Shown here: positions 5,321 to 9,849 of the stretch, piece after piece
How the letters are laid out: every line of letters starts with the position of its first letter
How positions within the stretch are numbered: the first letter of the stretch is position 1
Position numbers and translations under genes: made by a program
The notes under the pieces: model-generated
Databases searched by the model: none
The model's input: only the letters and a program-made list of their open reading frames with translations
Told to the model about the DNA's origin: nothing
DNA from: HRBIN29 sp034431815
GTDB lineage: Bacteria > Chloroflexota > Dehalococcoidia > Tepidiformales > Tepidiformaceae
Length of the DNA stretch: 9,849 nt
Reading direction: 5' to 3'
Assembly: GCA_034431815.1 (NCBI GenBank)
Contig: DAOUCS010000028.1
Coordinates: 1-9,849, forward strand

Positions 5321-7528
5321 GTGACCGTCCGCTTCGCCTGGCTCGCCGCAGCGGTCCTCGCGGCAGTCTGGCTCGCCGGGGGCGGCAGCGCCGAGCCAGC
5401 CGCGGGGGACGGCCCGCCATCCGGGCCTCCCGCTGCGTACGTCGTGGTGGAGTACGAGCGGGCAGCAGCGTACGCCGCGGAGGCTGACCCGCCGCCGCTG
5501 GAGCAGCGCGGCTTCGCCAAACTCCCCGTCCCTCCCGGGATGACCGCCGACCAGTACGCCCGCGCGCTCGCCCGCCGTCCGGGTGTCCGCTCGGCCATGC
5601 CCGATGCGACGGTGTACGCCGCCCGCATCCCGAACGACCCGCTCTACCCCGCGAATCAGGCGTCCACCCTGGGCATCATTGGCGCGGCCCAGGCGTGGGA
5701 CCTGAGCACGGGGCGCGAGGAGGTCGTGGTAGCGGTGCTCGATACCGGGGCTGATCTCACGCATCCGGACCTCGCGCCGCGCCTCTGGCGGAACCCATTG
5801 GAGATACCGGGGGACGGCCTCGACAACGACGGCAACGGCTGCATCGACGATGTCAACGGCTGCCGCTTCATCGATGTCACCCCCAGCAACTCGCTCTCCT
5901 GCAGGTACACAAGCTCGCTGCGCACCGGGAACGTCGCCGACGACAACGGCACCCTCACCTCGGCTTCCCATTCGCACGGGACGCTCGTCGCGGGGATCAT
6001 CGGGGCGGCGGGGAACAACGGCATTGGCGTGACAGGGGTCGCCTGGAACGTGCGCCTGATGATCGTCAAGGTGCTGGACTGCGGCGGGGCATCGGGAACG
6101 CCCTCGGGAAGCATGTTCAACGTGGCGCAGGGCATCGATTACGCCGTCCGCATGGGAGCGCGGGTCATCAACCTCAGCCTGTCGAGCGCCCCGGGCGACA
6201 CCACGGCCGACACGCCGGCGTTGCGGGCAGCCATCGAGTTCGCCCAGCAGCGTGGTGTCATCATCGTGGCAGCCGCCGGGAATTGGGGGTCGACGCCGAA
6301 TCCCGCTCCCGGCTATCCCGCGGCGTACACCCAGTACCCGAACGTCATCGCCGTGGGAGCGATGGACACCTCCACCGGCGGCTGGGCCTCTTACTCCGCC
6401 TGGGGTCCCGCCATCGATTTCGCCGCCCCAGGCGACCGGCTGGCCTCGACGGTGCGCAGGGACTTGGGCGGCGCGCAGCCGTACCGCGTCGTCGAGCGGG
6501 GGACGAGCTTCGCGGCGCCGGTCGTCAGCGGCGCGTTCGCGCTCGTCATTTCGCGCAACACGCGCCTTTCCGCGGGGGAATACATCGACCTGCTCCGCTC
6601 CACCGCTTCGCCCGCTCCGCCGGCCCCCCACGGCGGGAACTGGGCGGGCTCGGGCATCGTCCACGCGGGCCGCGCCGTGGCCAGGGTGCCGGCCCTGGTG
6701 ACGGGGAACGCCTTCCGCGATTGGAAGGACATCGGGCCCGGCGTTCAGGTCCGGGCGCGTATCGGCGGCATCGAATGCGGAGTGGGCGGCACCTTCGCCT
6801 TCGGCCCGGCCAGCCCCTACATCATCCGCATCGCCGCCGACGCCGAAAAGACAGGCTGCGGTGCGCCGGGGCGCACGGTCACGCTCTCGATGGAGGGGCA
6901 AGCGGCGGTCCCGACCCTCCCGTGGCCGGGGCCCGACGCTGACCTCGGCATGGTCGGCCGGGACATCAGCATCGTGACCCCGGACCCCGGTCCTACCGTG
7001 ACGCAGGTCGTCGGCAGGAGCTGGGCGAACGTTGCCCACCTCACGGAGGACGGGCCGGCACCCCACGTTCTCGCATACCTGCCCCCGGATTGGACCGCCG
7101 CCTACGCCTGGGACCCCTCCGTCCCCAACGGCCTGGGCGGGATGGGCGTCTATCGGCGCGTGTTCCGCGAGGCGCCCGCCTACACCGCTTCGTGGCAGAG
7201 CGTGCGCCGATACGATGCGTACTGGGTGGAGGCAGCGACCCCGTCGACAGTGGAGATGCCGAACCCGAATCCACCGCCAGGACGAACGGTCCAGCTTGCG
7301 CCAGGCTGGAACAACTTCGTCTACACGGGGACGAGCAAGCGCATCGCCGAGGCGCTGCAGCCCATCGCCGGGAAGTTCACGCAGGTGCTGTACTGGGACA
7401 ACGAAACCGGCGAGTGGAAGAGCTACGTGCCGGGCCGCAGCCGCTTTCTCAACGATTTCGAGGCGCTCTTAAAGCTTCGGGTGTACTGGATCCACGTCAC
7501 CGAGCCCGTAACGCTCGTCATGAACTGA
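5321..7528 (+). CDS. Secreted S8 (subtilisin-family) serine protease with three C-terminal modules
   Basis: This is a 735-residue exported endopeptidase. Residues 1-24 are a signal peptide with a GSA-E cleavage site. Residues about 38-104 form an inhibitor-I9-like pro-domain ending in RIPNDPLYP. The catalytic domain (about 115-455) has Asp141 in AVLDTGADLTHPD, His219 in HSHGT, oxyanion Asn321 in AAAGN, and Ser396 in GTSFAAPVVSG. Between Asp and His an insertion, GDGLDNDGNGCIDD, has the spacing of a calcium-binding loop, and four cysteines (174, 181, 194, 254) could form disulfides. Residues about 462-530 form a small beta domain with a Cys486-Cys513 pair. Residues about 560-648 and 656-735 are two related modules ending in YWV/YWI plus a beta strand. 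No LPXTG or C-terminal membrane segment is seen, so the enzyme is probably released or held by the tail modules. GTG 5321 has AAAGGAG seven bases upstream. A terminator-like hairpin follows the stop. Confidence 0.95.
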   Translation: MTVRFAWLAAAVLAAVWLAGGGSAEPAAGDGPPSGPPAAYVVVEYERAAAYAAEADPPPLEQRGFAKLPVPPGMTADQYARALARRPGVRSAMPDATVYAARIPNDPLYPANQASTLGIIGAAQAWDLSTGREEVVVAVLDTGADLTHPDLAPRLWRNPLEIPGDGLDNDGNGCIDDVNGCRFIDVTPSNSLSCRYTSSLRTGNVADDNGTLTSASHSHGTLVAGIIGAAGNNGIGVTGVAWNVRLMIVKVLDCGGASGTPSGSMFNVAQGIDYAVRMGARVINLSLSSAPGDTTADTPALRAAIEFAQQRGVIIVAAAGNWGSTPNPAPGYPAAYTQYPNVIAVGAMDTSTGGWASYSAWGPAIDFAAPGDRLASTVRRDLGGAQPYRVVERGTSFAAPVVSGAFALVISRNTRLSAGEYIDLLRSTASPAPPAPHGGNWAGSGIVHAGRAVARVPALVTGNAFRDWKDIGPGVQVRARIGGIECGVGGTFAFGPASPYIIRIAADAEKTGCGAPGRTVTLSMEGQAAVPTLPWPGPDADLGMVGRDISIVTPDPGPTVTQVVGRSWANVAHLTEDGPAPHVLAYLPPDWTAAYAWDPSVPNGLGGMGVYRRVFREAPAYTASWQSVRRYDAYWVEAATPSTVEMPNPNPPPGRTVQLAPGWNNFVYTGTSKRIAEALQPIAGKFTQVLYWDNETGEWKSYVPGRSRFLNDFEALLKLRVYWIHVTEPVTLVMN

Positions 7529-7532
7529 AGCG

Positions 7533-7558
7533 GTGCCGCGCCTGCGGAGGCGCGGCAC
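7533..7558 (+). terminator. GC-rich hairpin after the protease gene, probable terminator
   Basis: GTGCCGCGCC and its exact reverse complement GGCGCGGCAC flank a six-base loop, giving a perfect 10-bp stem that begins five bases after the protease TGA. There is no T-run afterwards, as is common for terminators in high-GC genomes, so efficiency is uncertain. Confidence 0.65.
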
Positions 7559-7730
7559 ACGGCATCGAACCTCGGGCCATGGGTGCCGAGGTCGGCCGCT
7601 CCGCAGGCCCGACGCAGTCGGGAACCCTTGCCGATGGAACCCCGGCCGGTGCCGTGGCGCCGCCAAGGTCCCGTGGGCGCGGGTGTTTTCCGGAATCCCG
7701 CCTCCGCGCGGTGCCTACGTCTGCCCAATA
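7559..7730. other. Gene-free stretch with local hairpins, possible 5' part of a structured RNA
   Basis: No credible protein gene is seen; all open frames here are Arg/Pro-rich with no domains. Local stems include ACCTCGG/CCGAGGT (7569-7575 with 7586-7592) and CCCGAC-gca-GTCGGG (7608-7622). Such stems are easy to form at this GC content, so each alone means little. They lie directly upstream of the stronger nested stems at 7731-7923 and may belong to the same RNA. Confidence 0.35.
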
Positions 7731-7923
7731 GCAGCCGGCGAGCCGATCAGGGCGACCGGGGCCCAAGCCCCTGGTCCCATCGCCTCGCCGCTGCGGGGGC
7801 TGGCAAAGCTCGACGGCCGCCAAACCCCCTTCCAAAGGGGACAACGGCCGCAGCCGGCCCCTCTACGGCATCTCGGGGACAACCATCGGAGCGCAGCTAC
7901 CTTCATTCGAGCCGGAAGCTGCG
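7731..7923 (+). ncRNA. Candidate structured RNA of unknown class
   Basis: Three stem systems follow each other. Arm A pairs GCAGC (7731-7735) plus GGCGAG (7737-7742) with CTCGCC-GCTGC (7784-7794). Inside it, GACCGGGGC (7754-7762) pairs with GCCCC-T-GGTC (7767-7776) round a CCAA loop. Arm B starts one base later: GGGGCTGG (7796-7803) pairs with CCGGCCCC (7854-7861), then CGGCCG (7814-7819) with CGGCCG (7845-7850), then CCCCTT (7826-7831) with AAGGGG (7835-7840). Arm C is CGCAGCT (7892-7898) with AGCTGCG (7917-7923). The U7801-G7856 pair is a wobble on the plus strand but an A/C mismatch on the minus strand, favouring plus. I checked for RNase P, tmRNA, SRP, cobalamin, c-di-GMP and c-di-AMP signatures and found none convincing. 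It lies between two opposing terminator-like hairpins, so it may be a free RNA. Folding is by eye; an unrelated GC-rich repeat remains possible. Confidence 0.45.
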
Positions 7924-7938
7924 AAGGGACCCCGTCGG

Positions 7939-7962
7939 CCCTCGTTGAGCCGTCCAAGAGGG
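7939..7962 (-). terminator. Hairpin after the DUF5667 gene, possible (bidirectional) terminator
   Basis: On the minus strand CCCTC-TTG pairs with CAA-C-GAGGG round a seven-base loop (one bulged base). It starts eight bases after the DUF5667 stop. There is no T-run. It could also end a plus-strand RNA coming from 7731-7923. Confidence 0.5.
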
Positions 7963-7970
7963 GGCGACCG

Positions 7971-8879
7971 CTACGGCTGTTCGCTCTCTGCCTCGGGTGC
8001 CAGGGCCTCGCTCGTGGCCGTGCTCCCGGTGACCTCTGACGGGGTTTCCGCAGGCGTAGTCTCCGGCGTCGGCGTGGCGGACGGCGTCGTACTCGGGCCG
8101 GGCGAAGGAGACGGGGCGACCGTGGGCGTTACGACCGGCGTTGCCGAGCCCAGGCCGGCGGCCACGGCGTCGTTCACCTTCTTGACGGTCCGTTCGACCA
8201 CCGGCGCAAGCTCGGGCCGCGAAGCGGTGAGGGACTTCGCGACCTCCTCCGCCGTCTCGGAGAGCGCGGCGAGCCGGGCCTTCTGCGCCTCGTCGATCGG
8301 CTTCGATTCGAGCAGCTCGCCGAGCTGCTCGGCCTCATTCTCGATGCGCTGGAGCACCTCTTCGGACGCCCGCCCTTGTTGGGCTAGCGCCTGGGCTTCG
8401 CGGAGGCGCGCGTAGGTTACGTCGAGCTGAACGCCGATGCGGCCTTCGCCGCGGGAGAGGCTGTACGCCACCCGCTCGTTCGCAAGCTTGAAGGCGTAGT
8501 TCCAATCGCCGGGAAGGGCTGAGTCGGCGGTGACCGCACCCACCATGACGGTACCGAGCCCGGCAGCCGCCGTGAGGACGGCAGAGGCGGCGAGCGCTGT
8601 GCGCCAGGGAGCCCGTGCCGGGGCACGCTCGGCGGCCCGAGCGCGCCGGACGGCTGCGTCCAGCACCTGGCGCTTCAACGTGGCCTCGAAGTAGAAGCTG
8701 GGCTCTTCCCGCGCTGCGGCAGCGCGGGCGGCGAGGGCGGCCTCGACCATCGGACGAAGCCAGGCTGCATCCTCCCCGTAGAGCGGCAGCACGAAGTCCG
8801 GCTCCAGGCCCTCCTCGATGAGGCCGAGGACCTCAGCGAACATCTCAGCCCGCGCGTCGCGCCTGCGGAAGAGACCCAT
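7971..8879 (-). CDS. Membrane-anchored DUF5667 protein, probable partner of the ECF sigma factor
   Basis: This is a 302-residue, single-pass membrane protein. Residues 1-90 are a cytoplasmic region containing helical segments; FAEVLGLIEEGLEPDFVLPLYG (14-35) resembles the short N-terminal region seen in other DUF5667 proteins. A hydrophobic segment spans about 94-117. Then DSALPGDWNYAFKLANERVAYSL (119-141) is the typical DUF5667 start (D.LPGD..Y..K...E). It is followed by Glu/Ala-rich helices to about 240 and a Ser/Thr/Pro tail of about 60 residues. ATG 8879 has GGGAG eight bases upstream; ATG 8894, overlapping the sigma stop, lacks a Shine-Dalgarno sequence. Only five bases separate this gene from the sigma gene, so they are one operon. 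A role as anti-sigma or signal sensor is inferred from that pairing; no zinc-binding HxxxCxxC motif is present. Confidence 0.85.
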   Translation of the reverse strand: MGLFRRRDARAEMFAEVLGLIEEGLEPDFVLPLYGEDAAWLRPMVEAALAARAAAAREEPSFYFEATLKRQVLDAAVRRARAAERAPARAPWRTALAASAVLTAAAGLGTVMVGAVTADSALPGDWNYAFKLANERVAYSLSRGEGRIGVQLDVTYARLREAQALAQQGRASEEVLQRIENEAEQLGELLESKPIDEAQKARLAALSETAEEVAKSLTASRPELAPVVERTVKKVNDAVAAGLGSATPVVTPTVAPSPSPGPSTTPSATPTPETTPAETPSEVTGSTATSEALAPEAESEQP

Positions 8880-8884
8880 CCTCG

Positions 8885-9454
8885 CTACTCCCATTCGGCC
8901 AGCAGACGCTGGAGTTTGGCGACGCCTTTGTGCTGGAGGACCTTCACGTTCGTTTCGGACTTGCCGAGCACCTTGGCCGTATCGGCAACGCTCAGGCCGG
9001 CGAAGAAGCGGAGTTCGATCACTTCCCGCTGTGCCGGGGGCAACTGAGCAACCGCGTTCCGCATCGCTGCGACCCGCTCGGCGTCCTCGAGAGCGCCGGC
9101 CGCGCTCGGTGCTGGATCCCGCAGGGCTTCATCCAGGGGGTCAGCCTCGCGGTACCGGGCCCGGCGGACGAAGCTGACGACCTCGTTCCGAGCGATGCGG
9201 AAGAGCCACGCTCCGAAGGGGAGCCCCCGCCATTCGTACCGACCGAGGGAGTCCACCATTTTGAGGAAGACGGTGGCGGTCACGTCCTCGGCGTCTTCCG
9301 GGCGGGACACACGCGTGGCGACGTAGCGGTAGATACGGTGCAGGTACCGTTCGTACAGTTGGGCCAGCGCCTGCTGGTCCCCTTCCTTCGCCCGTTCGAC
9401 CAGCGCCCGCTCGTCGAATTCAGGGCGGAGGTCGTTGAGCGTCGTCTCCGCCAC
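8885..9454 (-). CDS. ECF-family RNA polymerase sigma factor (sigma-70, group 4)
   Basis: This 189-residue sigma factor directs RNA polymerase to a dedicated promoter set. The sigma-2 region (about 15-100) includes QLYERYLHRIYRYVATRV, the -10 melting and core-binding segment DAEDVTATVFLKM (54-66), and WLFRIARNEVVSFVRR (83-98). A variable linker covers 100-122. The sigma-4 region (about 123-187) has LPPAQREVIELRFFAGLSVADTA and the helix-turn-helix GKSETNVKVLQHKGVAKLQRLL, which reads the -35 element. The start is GTG 9454, with AGGGGG about six bases upstream, and the length is normal for ECF factors. An open frame continues upstream to 9808, but it crosses the neighbouring gene in the wrong frame and is Arg-rich. 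The DUF5667 gene follows after five bases and is likely its regulator. No clear consensus promoter is visible upstream. Confidence 0.94.
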   Translation of the reverse strand: MAETTLNDLRPEFDERALVERAKEGDQQALAQLYERYLHRIYRYVATRVSRPEDAEDVTATVFLKMVDSLGRYEWRGLPFGAWLFRIARNEVVSFVRRARYREADPLDEALRDPAPSAAGALEDAERVAAMRNAVAQLPPAQREVIELRFFAGLSVADTAKVLGKSETNVKVLQHKGVAKLQRLLAEWE

Positions 9455-9581
9455 GCGAGCCCCCTGGGGCGGTGCCCGTCCTTGTCCGAAGTCCCTCCTT
9501 TCGCAGGATAGGCGTCGGCCGCTCTCCGCACTAGCGATAACGCCGCAGCCAGGCGAAAGGTTAATGGCTGCCGATGGACGT
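9455..9581 (-). other. Intergenic region with a hairpin between the Gly-rich gene and the sigma gene
   Basis: GCAGCC (9545-9550) pairs with GGCTGC (9566-9571) round a 15-base AT-richer loop, shortly after the stop of the upstream gene. It could be a weak terminator. A strong AAAGGAGGG on the minus strand near 9493-9501 has no start codon at a suitable distance and is about 40 bases from GTG 9454, so its role is unclear. Confidence 0.35.
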
Positions 9582-9849
9582 TCAGCGCCCCCGCCCGGCG
9601 CTCCCCTGCCCAGGGTTTCCGCTGCCCGAACCCTGCCCGGGATTTGCACCTCCGTGACCCGGCGACGACACACTCCCCCCGCTACTCCCCCCCTTACCCG
9701 GCGCCGCCGGATCCCCGCCAGCGGTCCCGCCTTGCCCGGGATTCGCACCCCCCTGGCCCGGCGCCGCCGGATTCCCGCCAGCGGTCCCGCCTTGCCCGGG
9801 ATTCGCACCCCCCTGGCCCGGCGCCGCCGGATTCCCGCCAGCGGTCCCG
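9582..9849 (-). CDS. C-terminal tail of a Gly/Pro/Asn/Gln-rich protein, N-terminus outside window
   Basis: On the minus strand a frame enters from the right edge and ends at TGA 9584-9582, giving 88 visible residues. Two identical 20-residue units, GGNPAAPGQGGANPGQGGTA, are followed by a degenerate copy (GGDPAAPGKGG) and then a run rich in NPGQG/PGHG motifs, ending AGRGR. There are no charged or hydrophobic segments to suggest a folded domain. Such tails are known on exported proteins of Chloroflexota, including DUF5667 proteins, but the true family cannot be told from the tail. The choice of this frame over the other two (Arg-rich) rests on the clean low-complexity composition and the sensible stop before the sigma gene. 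The protein is probably secreted or surface exposed, with the tail acting as a spacer or ligand-binding segment (inference). Confidence 0.65.
   Translation of the reverse strand, partial: GTAGGNPAAPGQGGANPGQGGTAGGNPAAPGQGGANPGQGGTAGGDPAAPGKGGSSGGSVSSPGHGGANPGQGSGSGNPGQGSAGRGR
9691..9849 (-). repeat. 60-bp tandem direct repeat, at least 2.6 copies
   Basis: Bases 9721-9780 and 9781-9840 are identical, and the repeat continues to the window edge. Exact identity at a 60-bp offset holds from 9714 to the end. A partly degraded copy covers 9691-9720 with three mismatches in 30 bases. The period equals exactly 20 codons, so copy-number changes would keep the reading frame. The exact identity suggests recent expansion or gene conversion. 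Confidence 0.9.

Noticed and set aside
4874..7066. 730-codon open frame on the minus strand across the protease gene
   Set aside because: It is antisense to a clear S8 protease, is Arg/Gly/Asp-rich, and has no domain motifs; long antisense frames are expected in high-GC genes.
7559..7970. Assignment to RNase P RNA, tmRNA, SRP RNA, or cobalamin, c-di-GMP or c-di-AMP riboswitches
   Set aside because: The diagnostic conserved segments of each were looked for on both strands and not found. A partial CAGCTA match to the c-di-AMP class lacks its other conserved parts.
9455..9808. N-terminal extension of the sigma factor with RIPGKAGPLAGIRRRR repeats
   Set aside because: It is an out-of-frame reading of the Gly-rich gene's 60-bp repeat. 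The sigma domain begins just after GTG 9454, which has its own ribosome binding site.
9691..9849. CRISPR-like array
   Set aside because: The 60-bp unit repeats head to tail without spacers and is in frame as protein.

Overview
This is a very GC-rich window (about 70% by eye). It reads as chromosome from a free-living bacterium, most likely a Chloroflexota member near Dehalococcoidia/Tepidiforma. That guess rests on the combination of a DUF2851 protein, an ECF sigma factor paired with a DUF5667 protein, Pro/Thr-rich lipoproteins, and a secreted S8 protease with repeated C-terminal tail modules. It is an inference; there is no rRNA or tRNA here to anchor it.

Left part (1-3508). A minus-strand pair encodes a small XRE-type regulator and a DUF2851 protein that runs off the left edge. 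A perfect 20-bp palindrome lies between the regulator and a divergent metallophosphoesterase gene, and is the obvious operator candidate. Next come a classical short-chain dehydrogenase (plus strand) and, convergent to it, the 23S rRNA 2'-O-methyltransferase RlmB (minus strand).

Middle part (3566-7558). Two tandem paralogous lipoprotein genes are followed by a secreted subtilisin-family protease with signal peptide, pro-domain, full catalytic set and three C-terminal modules. A strong GC hairpin follows its stop codon. All three products are predicted to be exported.

Right part (7559-9849). About 410 bp has no convincing protein gene. It holds a nested set of long, nearly perfect inverted repeats that looks like a structured RNA, with G-U pairs favouring the plus strand. 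Beyond it, on the minus strand, an ECF sigma factor gene is followed by a membrane-anchored DUF5667 protein, probably its regulator. Upstream of these is the 3' end of a gene for a Gly/Pro/Asn/Gln-rich protein whose tail is built from an in-frame 60-bp tandem repeat.

No CRISPR array, transposase, integrase or defence cassette is visible. The most interesting signals are the candidate RNA, the 20-bp operator, the exported-protein cluster and the repeat tail.
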